A stretch of DNA of 64,000 nt. Origin: Comamonas testosteroni. Lineage in GTDB: Bacteria > Pseudomonadota > Gammaproteobacteria > Burkholderiales > Burkholderiaceae_C. Shown here piece after piece: positions 7,458 to 15,258 of this stretch. Within the stretch, counting starts at the first letter, position 1, and each line of letters starts with the position of its first letter. The DNA lies in contig NZ_CP043568.1 in NCBI RefSeq assembly GCF_014076415.1, positions 434,001 through 498,000 on the forward strand, given 5' to 3'. A model generated the notes under the pieces. That model ran no database searches. It was not told the DNA's origin and saw only the letters and a list, made by a program, of their open reading frames with translations. Made by a program: the position numbers and the translations under genes.

Positions 7458-9800
7458 TCAATGGGGAGATGCGGTGAGAGGCGTTTGTGACAAGCATCTG
7501 ATCGATGCTTGCACTGCAGCCTCGTCAATCACCAGCGGCGTACCCGGCGCCTGCGGGCCAGGTGTAATCACGACCTGCTCGACTTGGCCTGTGTAGGCGA
7601 AAACTCCCAACCCTGCGCACCGTGCACTCACTGGCATTCTTCTGCTCTGCCCGATGGATAGGCCCCCTGAAGGAATTCGCACCATAGTGGGTGAAAAATC
7701 TGTTTCTTGGCAGATAGGTTGCCCGTTAAGCTGTACTTGGCCGATACCCTGGCGATTGCCCTTGGCCGAGTAGCGGAGCTCAAAGTGTTGCACTCCCGGG
7801 TGTAGCGGTATTGGGGCAATTTCTGTGGGCTTGAACCACCACTGGTAGACGAAGTGAAGTTCCCCATTAAGGACGAAGAGGCTGATGCCGCAAAACGGAT
7901 CTCCAATGGAGAAAATTATCCCTTTGTCCCCAGCCTGCCAGTGGAAAGCTGTGCTCAGCAGGTAGTCGCGATCCGCAATCATGGGCGAGATGACCGTCGG
8001 AGGTATCCAGCGTGCGCTAGGCAGAAATTCCCGGCGCTGATTCAATGATGCCAGCTCGTGCGGAGGTACCGAAACTGCTCGGACATCATCCCGATTGTCC
8101 AGTGGGTAGACATAGTTTGCAGTGGCATCTGTTTCGAACTCCGCAGCGAGCCGCGACACCACATCGGGATGCTGCTGCGAAAGATCCTTGATCTCCGCCG
8201 GGTCGCTCTCGATGTCAAACAGCATCCACTGATCTAGGTTCATCTGCTGTCGAGGTGGCTGCAGCGAAACGATCTTCCAGCGACCGCTGATGTAGCCGCG
8301 GTTGGCCTGTAGTTCGTAGTACTGCCGCTGTCGCTTTTGCTCGACGCCTTCATTGTTCATCATGTCGGCGAAGCTGGTGCCATCCATGCCCCGCGTACGT
8401 AGGCCGTTGAAAGTCTCCGGGTAGGATGCGCCAGTAACGTCCAGCACCGTGGGCAGAAGATCGGTGACGTGTACCCACTGGTGGCGAATTTTTCCCTGGT
8501 GGTGCTTGATTTTCTTGGGCCAGTGCACAACCAGCGGTACCCGGATACCGCCCGCCATGGGGGTACGCTTGTAAAAGCGAAATGGCGTGTTGCTCACCTG
8601 AGTCCATCCGCTTGGATAGGCTCCATATGTGTCCGCGCTGCCCATGCGGCAGGAGTCGAGCAACTGCTTGACCACCTCTTGATCCTCGGGTAGACCCGCG
8701 CGTCGCCCCTGAAGATTGAGTACCCCTTCAGGACCACCAATGGAGTTGGCGCCGTTATCAGAGGTGACTATGACCAGCGTGTTGTCGAGTTGCCCGGAGG
8801 ATTCGAGAAGCCGTAGAACCTTGCCGATGTTCTGATCTGCGTTGTTCACGAGGGCTGCATATACCTCCATGTGGCGCGTAAAGTACTTTTTTTGCCCTGC
8901 ATCCAGCGTGTCCCACGGTGGGATGCCTGGATTGAGAGAGGCAAAACCAAAACGGTCATCAATCAGTCCAAGAGAGCGCTGGCGCTCGAAACGTGCGCGG
9001 CGCGCCTGCTCCCAGCCGTCGTCGTAGAGGCCTGCATTGCGGGCTAGGTCATCCGGCTTGGCTTGCAATGGCGTATGAGGGCTCTGTAGCGCGAGATAGA
9101 GAAAGAATGGTTTCCCGGGGGCGTTGGAATGGTGTTCACTCAGCCACGAAAGAGCACGGTCGGTGTAATCGTCCGGTGCAAAGTAGCCGGGAGCGAACGT
9201 GTCTGCGGAGGCGGGTTCATTGCCCTCCATCATTCGGTCAGGGTGGAAGTAGCTGGTCTCCGCCCCCAGAAATCCATAGAAGCGGTCGAAGCCTCGTTGC
9301 AGGGGCCAGGAACGTAGGTCGCCGCCGGGCCGGGCGTTGGCGTCATAGGTGTTGTGCCATTTGCCTGCGGCGTAGGTCGCGTATCCCTGTGCACGCAGCA
9401 GTTCTGCCATGGTTGGAGAGTCCTGGCTCATCTCCCCTTTGTAGCCAGGGTAGCCAGGATCATTGTGTGTCAACCATCCGCAGCCCACGCTGTGCGGATT
9501 CTTTCCGGTCAGCAAGGCTGCGCGTGCAGGGGTGCACATGGGAACCGTCGTGTAGCCGCTGAAGCGCAGTCCACCGGCTGCCAAGCGATCCACATGAGGA
9601 GTTGCTATCTCACCGCCAAAGCAGCCGAAGTCCGAATAACCCAAGTCGTCCAGCAGAATGACCAGAACATTGGGTACATCCTTTGCCGCCCGTTTGGGCG
9701 TCTGCCAATGGGGGGTCGAGTTTGCGAGTGTGTGTCCAATATGTCCCGCGAAGAATGATGCTGGGTCGCCTGCAAGCTCAGCGTCGAGGGTAGTCGCCAT
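7458..9800 (-). CDS. Arylsulfatase-type sulfatase, long form
   Basis: The product has 780 residues and hydrolyses sulfate esters. The metal-binding start of the family is seen in NVLVILLDDLGYSDFG (Asp51 and Asp52). The formylglycine site is Cys89 in CTPARAALLTG, fitting the C-x-P-x-R rule for oxidation by a formylglycine-generating enzyme, which is not in this window. GKWH and VTSDNGAN are further active-site motifs. A beta-rich C-terminal extension of about 200 residues makes it close in length to the roughly 780-residue mycobacterial AtsA/AtsD type. No signal peptide is obvious, so it is probably cytosolic. The frame is open 19 codons upstream, but ATG 9800 has GGAG at the right distance. 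A TGTC-N8-GACA palindrome lies 66 bases upstream. The substrate is unknown. Confidence 0.9.
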   Translation of the reverse strand: MATTLDAELAGDPASFFAGHIGHTLANSTPHWQTPKRAAKDVPNVLVILLDDLGYSDFGCFGGEIATPHVDRLAAGGLRFSGYTTVPMCTPARAALLTGKNPHSVGCGWLTHNDPGYPGYKGEMSQDSPTMAELLRAQGYATYAAGKWHNTYDANARPGGDLRSWPLQRGFDRFYGFLGAETSYFHPDRMMEGNEPASADTFAPGYFAPDDYTDRALSWLSEHHSNAPGKPFFLYLALQSPHTPLQAKPDDLARNAGLYDDGWEQARRARFERQRSLGLIDDRFGFASLNPGIPPWDTLDAGQKKYFTRHMEVYAALVNNADQNIGKVLRLLESSGQLDNTLVIVTSDNGANSIGGPEGVLNLQGRRAGLPEDQEVVKQLLDSCRMGSADTYGAYPSGWTQVSNTPFRFYKRTPMAGGIRVPLVVHWPKKIKHHQGKIRHQWVHVTDLLPTVLDVTGASYPETFNGLRTRGMDGTSFADMMNNEGVEQKRQRQYYELQANRGYISGRWKIVSLQPPRQQMNLDQWMLFDIESDPAEIKDLSQQHPDVVSRLAAEFETDATANYVYPLDNRDDVRAVSVPPHELASLNQRREFLPSARWIPPTVISPMIADRDYLLSTAFHWQAGDKGIIFSIGDPFCGISLFVLNGELHFVYQWWFKPTEIAPIPLHPGVQHFELRYSAKGNRQGIGQVQLNGQPICQETDFSPTMVRIPSGGLSIGQSRRMPVSARCAGLGVFAYTGQVEQVVITPGPQAPGTPLVIDEAAVQASIRCLSQTPLTASPH

Positions 9801-9866
9801 GCGTTTCTCCGTTCCAATTCCAGATGAATGATGGTGTCGACCATACGAGTCGTACACCTAGAAAAC

Positions 9867-9882
9867 TGTCAAGAATTCGACA
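9867..9882. promoter_or_regulatory. Operator-like palindrome before the sulfatase gene
   Basis: The sequence is TGTCAAGAATTCGACA, an inverted repeat TGTC-N8-GACA. It lies between the divergent sulfatase and porin genes. The same half sites and spacing recur at 9936-9951 and at 11848-11863, the last in front of a Crp/Fnr-type regulator gene, which is the likely binder. Confidence 0.65.
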
Positions 9883-9935
9883 TTGCAGCGCAGACCTCAG
9901 ATGGGCCAGCCATCCTAGCCCCATGGAGGCAGATT

Positions 9936-9951
9936 TGTCTGAAGTTTGACA
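9936..9951. promoter_or_regulatory. Operator-like palindrome before the porin relic
   Basis: The sequence is TGTCTGAAGTTTGACA, with the same TGTC-N8-GACA structure, 47 bases before the porin start codon. It is one of three copies in the island. Confidence 0.6.
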
Positions 9952-9998
9952 GTCCTCGATGGACCTCGTTCGTAGCATCCATCGCTCATGCAACAACC

Positions 9999-11104
9999 AT
10001 GGAGAGACAAACGCAATTTCGATGGAGTGTGCCCTTACTGATGCCGATGCTTGTGTTCCCTGTTGCAGCCGCAGTGGCCCAGACGACAAGCAGTTCATTG
10101 ACGCTCTATGGTCGGACCACTGCCGCGGTGGATTACAGAACGGATCAGGCGAGCGGTAAAGGTTCTGTGAATCTGGCCAACAGCACATTCTCTCCATCGA
10201 ACTTTGGTCTTCGAGGTGTGGAAGACTTGGGTGGTGGCATGCGCGCAATGTTCTGCCTGGAGAGTGGCATCGCCATCGACACCGGGGCACCAGTCAATGC
10301 TGCCAAGTTCTGGAATTGCGAATCCCCCGTGGGGCTGGCACTGAACAGTGTGGTTCTGCTCACGTTGGGGCGCCAACTTCACGCAGGGCCGGAGCGTGTC
10401 GCTCAATCCCTGGATGTCACAACGTATCCGGATCGGGCTTGGAGGTGACACCATTGGTTGCGTTTGGCGTAAACAAGTTTGCACAGAACGACGTTCGCGC
10501 AGATGACAGCATCAAATTGCGCCTCCAAGGTCCGAAGGGGCTAGGTTTGGGTTTGAGCGCTGCATTGAAAAACAGTTCGGGACGCAGTCAGCCCTTTGAT
10601 TTGGTCCAGGTCACGCCGCAGTGTACGGTGGTGGTCTGGGCGGTGAAATACAAAGGACCAGAGGCGGCTGGCAATGGCATGATTTCGGAACACATCGCTT
10701 ACGGTGTTGGTGGACATGTGCCGATCGGACCGAGGCGCGTGTACGCGCACTACGTCGTTGCTACCATGGATCCACTATAGGCGAGTCAGGTCGAATCCCG
10801 AAATCAGATTCCTCATCTTGGTGTTGCGTGGGCGGCGAGTCCCTGCGTTACGCTTAAGTTTGCGCTCTACCCTGACAGAGGAAAATCCTTGGACGGCGTG
10901 GAGGGCAGGGATGGGACTAAGAACTCCTATGTCTTGTCGGGTGACTATGCGATCTCGAAGCGCACGAGCTTGAATGTGGGTGTGTTCACTAATCAGTTCC
11001 AGAAGGGCTGCCGGCTGGAGCCCATCAACATCGCCGCGCTGTAAGGGGACTCCAGCGCGTCTTCTACCTTCGGCATCGGTATCGGAATTAGCCACCGTTT
11101 CTGA
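9999..11104 (+). pseudogene. Outer-membrane porin (general gram-negative type), degraded
   Basis: The start is clear: a signal peptide ending in PVAAAVAQ, then SSSLTLYGRTTAAVDYR and FGLRGVEDLGGGMRAMFCLESG, typical of trimeric Burkholderiales porins. The reading frame then shifts several times (near 10390, near 10620 and again further on), with pieces such as TPLVAFGVNKFAQ, VYGGGLGGEIQ and NSYVLSGDYAISKRTSLNVG in different frames. An in-frame TAA lies at 11041-11043. The last piece ends in GIGIGISHRF and TGA, the expected C-terminal Phe of an outer-membrane barrel. The whole length is therefore recognisable but cannot be translated. It was probably the uptake channel for the island's substrate. 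Confidence 0.85.
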
Positions 11105-11133
11105 GGACCACAAGGCCGGCGCTGCCTCGATGC

Positions 11134-11847
11134 TCATCCCTGGGCGATGGCTTTCAGTCCGGCCTTGTTCGTGATGCTCAGGGCTGCATAGGACAGGCTG
11201 ATGACGCCGGATGCTTCTAACTGCCGGAGGGCAAAATTGATGCGCTGCCGGCTCAGGCCCAGCCAGTCGGCAAGGTCAGACTGAGACAGTTTGACGTCGA
11301 GAAGGATACGGTCTCCGTCTTGTTTTCCGTGCAGGTCAGCCAGGATCTCCAGCATTGAGGCCACACGACTTTCAAGAGGCACGCCAGAGTCTATGGAGAG
11401 CCGCGCCATTGTCAGCCGGTAGCGGAAGGCGATCTGTTTTTCGAATGCCTGGACCAAGATGGGGTGACGTGTACGCAAGGCCTGCAAATCCTCAATCGCC
11501 CAGCCATAGACGAGCGATTCTCCCCGTGAGGAGAGGTCGTTGGAGTAGGTGCCCCCATCGATGACGCAAACAAGTCCGAAGAAGTCGCCGGGCAAGACCA
11601 AGCCCAGCAGATGCCGGTGTCCATTGCTACGCAGTGACACGCTCTCCAGCAAGCCATCGAGCAGCAACCAGGCGCGAGTGGGTTTGTCTCCTCGTCGACC
11701 CAGGTACTCGCCACGCTGAAGCTGGCGTGCGCGCCCCAAGGCCAGCATTTCTTCGATGAGGGCCTTCGAGCAATCCCGGAAACCAAGTGCCTGAGTCATA
11801 CAGGCGTGCGCTTGCTCAGTAACGTTATTGGTCGATTCGAGAGGCAT
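11134..11847 (-). CDS. Crp/Fnr-family transcriptional regulator
   Basis: The 237-residue product has a cyclic-nucleotide-binding-like beta barrel (QLQRGEYLGRRGDKPTRAW, GLVLPGDFFGLVCVIDGG) and a C-terminal winged helix with KLSQSDLADWLGLSRQRINFALRQLEASG, the DNA-reading helix of the Crp/Fnr class. There is no N-terminal cysteine cluster as in Fnr. The ligand is unknown. A GTG at 11874 would add nine residues, but it would put the TGTC-N8-GACA palindrome (11848-11863) inside the gene and lies within another palindrome, so I prefer ATG 11847. No good ribosome-binding site is seen for either. It is divergent from the decarboxylase/oxidoreductase operon and most likely regulates the island and itself. 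Confidence 0.85.
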   Translation of the reverse strand: MPLESTNNVTEQAHACMTQALGFRDCSKALIEEMLALGRARQLQRGEYLGRRGDKPTRAWLLLDGLLESVSLRSNGHRHLLGLVLPGDFFGLVCVIDGGTYSNDLSSRGESLVYGWAIEDLQALRTRHPILVQAFEKQIAFRYRLTMARLSIDSGVPLESRVASMLEILADLHGKQDGDRILLDVKLSQSDLADWLGLSRQRINFALRQLEASGVISLSYAALSITNKAGLKAIAQG

Positions 11848-11863
11848 TGTCGAATTTTTGACA
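11848..11863. promoter_or_regulatory. Operator-like palindrome before the Crp-type gene
   Basis: The sequence is TGTCGAATTTTTGACA, again TGTC-N8-GACA, directly before the chosen start codon of the regulator. Binding here would block expression of the regulator or of the divergent operon. Confidence 0.65.
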
Positions 11864-11869
11864 GTGGCG

Positions 11870-11879
11870 ATCACGTGAT
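11870..11879. promoter_or_regulatory. Perfect palindrome ATCACGTGAT
   Basis: A 10-base perfect palindrome in the 93-base region between the regulator and the divergent operon. It has no known match that I can name. Confidence 0.35.
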
Positions 11880-11910
11880 AGGCGAAGACTACAGCTGTTG
11901 ATTCTATGAC

Positions 11911-11927
11911 GGTGACACAGAGTCACC
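11911..11927. promoter_or_regulatory. Inverted repeat GGTGAC-N5-GTCACC
   Basis: A perfect 6-base inverted repeat with a 5-base spacer, ending 13 bases before the start codon of the first operon gene and just before its AGGAG ribosome-binding site. It could be an operator or a small hairpin limiting translation. Confidence 0.45.
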
Positions 11928-11940
11928 TAGCAGGAGATCT

Positions 11941-12492
11941 ATGACTGTTTCCACACACTTGATGCCGAATCCTCCGGGAGGGCCTAGTGCTTCTTCGATG
12001 CTTTCGGCATTGCAGAACGAAGGCGTGACGCATGCTGTCACCGTCCCGGATTTTGTGCAGTTTGCCCTTCATGAGCGGATTGCGGACCAAGCCTGCGGCA
12101 TCCGGAATGTTTTCGCAGCAACTGAGGATCAAGCGCTGACCACGGCTGCCGGCCTGTATCTGGGCGGGAGAACTCCCGTGGTCATGCTGCAGAACCAGGG
12201 CCTCTACAAGGGCTTCAACTCCCTTCGGGCCGTGTGTCTGGATGCGGGTATCCCCCTCGTGATTTTGGCCGGGCAGTTTGGCCGGGAGGTAGACAACTTT
12301 ACCAAGCCCATGACCCAGTCGCGTCGCAGCATGGTGAGGTTAATGCAACCTTTTCTGGATGCCATCGGATTTCGCTATTGGACGATTGAAGAGGATTCGG
12401 ACGTCGCCGCGATCGCACAAGCCTATACACACGCGCGCCAAGCTCAGACCGCTGCTGTGGTTTTGGTCGGACGCCACATCACTTGGAACTGA
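11941..12492 (+). CDS. Thiamine-diphosphate decarboxylase, N-terminal (alpha) subunit, ComD-like
   Basis: The 183-residue product is the pyrimidine-binding half of a thiamine-diphosphate enzyme, encoded as a separate chain. ATEDQALTTAAGLYLGG includes the conserved Glu that activates the cofactor, and PVVMLQNQGLYKGFNSLRA resembles sulfopyruvate decarboxylase ComD and phosphonopyruvate decarboxylase. The start ATG 11941 has AGGAG eight bases before it. The beta subunit gene follows after 17 bases. The pair should decarboxylate a 2-oxoacid to an aldehyde; the true substrate is not shown by the sequence. It is the first gene of a three-gene operon with the GMC oxidoreductase. Confidence 0.82.
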   Translation: MTVSTHLMPNPPGGPSASSMLSALQNEGVTHAVTVPDFVQFALHERIADQACGIRNVFAATEDQALTTAAGLYLGGRTPVVMLQNQGLYKGFNSLRAVCLDAGIPLVILAGQFGREVDNFTKPMTQSRRSMVRLMQPFLDAIGFRYWTIEEDSDVAAIAQAYTHARQAQTAAVVLVGRHITWN

Positions 12493-12509
12493 CGCGGAGT
12501 CGACGCCTT

Positions 12510-13133
12510 ATGAATAACCATCTTCCGACGCTGGCCCTTGGTAGCGTCATGGCCGAATTGATCCAGGCAAGGGCTGTTCTTGAGCCGAACGCGGTGCTGG
12601 TCGCCACCATGTCTTCGATGCTGGTACTTGATGAGCTGGGCGAGACGCATCGCCGGATCGACTCCGTTCCGCTGATGGGCGGGGCCGCAGGACTGGGGCT
12701 TGGCATCGCTTTGAGCCGGCCTGACGTGCCTGTGGTCGTGCTCGACGGCGATGCGAGCCTCTTGATGGAGCTTGGCAGCCTGGCCACGGTAGCCCGCAAT
12801 CAGCCTAACCGTTACCTGCATGTCGTCATCAACAACCAAGTGCAGTTCAATGGCATAACTAATCTCCCGGTCGTGGCGACAGAGCCGAGTGTGGATTTCA
12901 CCGCAATGGCACTCGCCGCCGGGTACCAGAGTGCGGAGCGAATTGACAGCTTTGCTGCATGGAAGGATGCGCTTCCCCGGCTGCTTTCGGCGAAGGGAGC
13001 AAGCTTTGTTGAATTGTGCGTTCGCCCTGATGCACGTCGAGTCGGGGCGCAGCAGCCGCAGCCAATTCTTCCTGATATTCAGTTTGTACGCATGCGCATG
13101 GCAGCACGCAAGCTGATGGTGGAGCTGGCATGA
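12510..13133 (+). CDS. Thiamine-diphosphate decarboxylase, C-terminal (beta) subunit, ComE-like
   Basis: The 207-residue product is the diphosphate-binding half of the same enzyme. VVVLDGDASLLMELGSL followed by VVINNQVQ is the metal and diphosphate motif GD-G/A-x(n)-N. PLMGGAAGLGLGIALS is also typical. ATG 12510 is chosen because it has GGAG upstream; an in-frame TTG at 12483 would overlap the alpha gene. The stop overlaps the GMC gene as ATGA, so the three genes are probably translated together. It is similar in layout to ComE of sulfopyruvate decarboxylase, but the family also includes other 2-oxoacid decarboxylases. Confidence 0.82.
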   Translation: MNNHLPTLALGSVMAELIQARAVLEPNAVLVATMSSMLVLDELGETHRRIDSVPLMGGAAGLGLGIALSRPDVPVVVLDGDASLLMELGSLATVARNQPNRYLHVVINNQVQFNGITNLPVVATEPSVDFTAMALAAGYQSAERIDSFAAWKDALPRLLSAKGASFVELCVRPDARRVGAQQPQPILPDIQFVRMRMAARKLMVELA

Positions 13134-14746
13134 ACCGCGACACATTCGACTACATTGTTGTGGGGGCAGGGTCTGCAGGCGCTGCAGCTGCGGCTCGGCT
13201 TTCCGAGAACCCTGACCTGAGGGTGCTCCTTCTCGATGCTGGTCCACCCGATGGCAATATATGGAGCAAGATTCCGCTAGGCGTCGGTACGGTGCTGGGT
13301 AGAGGTATCTACCTGCGCAACTTTCACACAGAGCCCGATCCGCAGCTCAATGGGCGTCAGATCTACTGGCCGCGCGGCTGGGTTCTTGGCGGATCGTCGA
13401 CAGTCAACGGGATGATCTGGGTGCACGGGACGCCGCATCTGTATGACGAATGGGCGGCAGACGGTTGTCCTGGTTGGGCCTATGCAGACCTCCTGCCGTG
13501 GTTTCGGCGCATCGAAAGTTTTGGCCGAGGTGATGACAGATTCCGCGGGCATGAAGGTCCCGTGACGATCACGGAGTTCTCTCCGGTGGATCCTCTGGCC
13601 AACGCCTTTCTGGATGCTCTCGAGGCTTCTGGCGTCGGACGCCGTGTCGCAGACTACAACGCGGGCGGATTCGGCGGCAGTCATTTGCAGTTCAATACCC
13701 GGAGAGGCGTGCGCTGCAATACGCGCATGGCATACCTGGACCCAGCCCAATCGCGCGCGAATCTGCAAGTGCTTCCAAACACCTTGGTCACACGTTTGCT
13801 CTTGCAAGAAAAGAGGGCGGTCGGAGTTCAGGCACTCCATGAGGGTAGGGAAGTCAAGCTCTACGCAAAGCATGAGGTTATCCTTTGCGGTGGCACCTTC
13901 AATTCGACACAGCTGCTTGAACTGTCAGGCATAGGCCGACGCGAGGTGCTGGAAGCTGTGGGAGTGCCGGTAGTGCTGGAGTTGCCGATGGTGGGTGAGA
14001 ACCTGTCGGAGCATGTCTATAGTCCCATGGTCTATCGCACCCAAAAAGGGGTGAGCTGGAATAGGCCGCTGAACAGCGTCCTCGGCAAGGCTAGGTGGGG
14101 GGCACGCTGGTTGCTCAGGCGTGATGGGCCGCTGTCCACCAACTCAATCACTGCGCAGGCCTTTGTGGCCGAAGATGGACAGGGCACGAATGCCGATCTG
14201 AAGCTGCAGGTCCAGCAAGTGAGCTCATCGAATAACCGCGCCAAAGGTGCGATGGTCCTGGATGATTTTGAGGGAGTAACCTTGGCCTCCTTTCAAATTC
14301 GTCCGCATTCGCGTGGTACTTGCCATATCGCCAGCAGAGACCCTCAAGGGGATCCTCGTTTGGTTGCCAACCACTTTACTGATGCGCGTGACATCGACGC
14401 TTGCTTGAATGCGCTCAGGCTCTCGCGCCGGATGGCAGCCGCTGCTCCGCTGTCTCATTGGATTGAGGAGGAGCTTCGTCCAGGCCCGAACGGCGCCAGC
14501 GACGAAGCGTTACTGGCCTATCTGCGTGCCACGGGAGCGACCGCCTATCACCCGGTGGGGACTTGTCGAATCGGCTCGGATGCAGCGCAGTCCGTCGTGG
14601 ATCCACAATTGCGTGTACACGGGATGAGTGGCCTGCGCGTGGCTGATGGATCCGTCATGCCCACTATTGCATCGACCAACACCAACGCGATATGCACGGT
14701 CATAGGCGAGCGTGTCGCGGAGTTCATTCGGCAGCAGCGTATGTAG
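13130..14746 (+). CDS. GMC-family FAD-dependent alcohol oxidoreductase
   Basis: The 538-residue flavoenzyme has the Rossmann motif DYIVVGAGSAGAAAAARL at the N-terminus. The GMC signature PRGWVLGGSSTVNGM lies near residue 80, HSRGTCHIASRDPQGDP in the middle, and the C-terminal catalytic region has YHPVGTCRIG and TIASTNTNA. Length and motifs fit choline dehydrogenase or other alcohol dehydrogenases of the GMC class. Enzymes of this type oxidise a primary or secondary alcohol to the aldehyde or ketone, passing electrons to the respiratory chain or oxygen. Here it probably handles the alcohol released by the sulfatase or an aldehyde product of the decarboxylase; this is inference. Confidence 0.88.
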   Translation: MNRDTFDYIVVGAGSAGAAAAARLSENPDLRVLLLDAGPPDGNIWSKIPLGVGTVLGRGIYLRNFHTEPDPQLNGRQIYWPRGWVLGGSSTVNGMIWVHGTPHLYDEWAADGCPGWAYADLLPWFRRIESFGRGDDRFRGHEGPVTITEFSPVDPLANAFLDALEASGVGRRVADYNAGGFGGSHLQFNTRRGVRCNTRMAYLDPAQSRANLQVLPNTLVTRLLLQEKRAVGVQALHEGREVKLYAKHEVILCGGTFNSTQLLELSGIGRREVLEAVGVPVVLELPMVGENLSEHVYSPMVYRTQKGVSWNRPLNSVLGKARWGARWLLRRDGPLSTNSITAQAFVAEDGQGTNADLKLQVQQVSSSNNRAKGAMVLDDFEGVTLASFQIRPHSRGTCHIASRDPQGDPRLVANHFTDARDIDACLNALRLSRRMAAAAPLSHWIEEELRPGPNGASDEALLAYLRATGATAYHPVGTCRIGSDAAQSVVDPQLRVHGMSGLRVADGSVMPTIASTNTNAICTVIGERVAEFIRQQRM

Positions 14747-14758
14747 TGCGCTTAGAAC

Positions 14759-14771
14759 CACATGAAGCCCT
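14759..14771 (+). repeat. 13-base copy of the tRNA-Phe 3' flank
   Basis: CACATGAAGCCCT at 14759-14771 is identical to 5942-5954, which follows the CCA end of tRNA-Phe copy 1. It lies 12 bases after the GMC stop codon. It could mark an old recombination end of the island. Confidence 0.5.
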
Positions 14772-14785
14772 CTCAGGATCACGCC

Positions 14786-14964
14786 ATGAACCACCCCCGG
14801 CTCAAACAATACCCATCTAACATCCCTGCCCATGTCGATGTGAGGTCTTTCCCGTCGCTGGTCGCATTGCTGGAGCAAGCCTTGAACAGCATGCTGCGCG
14901 TGCCGCTATAACCAGCTTGGGTAAGACAGCGTCGTTCGCGGAACTGGACCTGATGTGTCATTGA
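14786..14964 (+). pseudogene. Fragment of a fadD-like long-chain acyl-CoA synthetase
   Basis: Bases 14786-14911 read LKQYPSNIPAHVDVRSF and then PSLVALLEQAL, which matches the start of FadD (compare the YP..VP and SLV..E pattern of E. coli FadD). After a frameshift, 14914-14964 read SLGKTASFAELDLMCH, like the next FadD segment with MGK and the LTF-ELD pattern. Nothing of the remaining 500 residues is present, so this is a 5' scrap. Confidence 0.6.
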
Positions 14965-14977
14965 ATCCCTGGAGGCT

Positions 14978-15085
14978 TTGATAGGTGGTCATATTGATTT
15001 TGCGGCTGCGCTACTCGGACCTTTGGCTTTGCATATACGTCCTGGAAAAATGCGCGCCCTGGCAGTATTCGCAGGTCGGCGAATG
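14978..15085 (+). pseudogene. Fragment of a Bug/TctC-type substrate-binding protein
   Basis: The frame reads GGHIDFAAALLGPLALHIR and PGKMRALAVFAGRR, matching the central segment of tripartite tricarboxylate receptors (GGHID...I-AGKLRALAV). The rest of the gene is missing. Together with the fadD scrap it suggests repeated recombination between the island and the second tRNA-Phe. Confidence 0.55.
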
Positions 15086-15133
15086 CTTCGGGCTGAAATG
15101 CCCCGGCGGGGCAGGAAGCGGAAAAAATATGCC

Positions 15134-15139
15134 TATAAT
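15134..15139 (+). promoter_or_regulatory. -10 box of tRNA-Phe copy 2
   Basis: TATAAT within TGCCTATAATCG, the same context as before copy 1, followed by GCTTCGGCA in both. I see no clear -35 box. Confidence 0.6.
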
Positions 15140-15175
15140 CGCAGCTTCGGCAAATTCAAGTTGCTGGACAGCAAA

Positions 15176-15251
15176 GGCCCGGTAGCTCAGTCGGTAGAGC
15201 AGAGGATTGAAAATCCTTGTGTCGGCGGTTCGATTCCGTCCCAGGCCACCA
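15176..15251 (+). tRNA. tRNA-Phe(GAA), copy 2
   Basis: It is identical over all 76 bases to copy 1, including the C5-A68 acceptor mismatch and the encoded CCA. With its own promoter and terminator it is a full gene, not just a 3' end duplication. Confidence 0.96.
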
Positions 15252-15258
15252 GACATGA

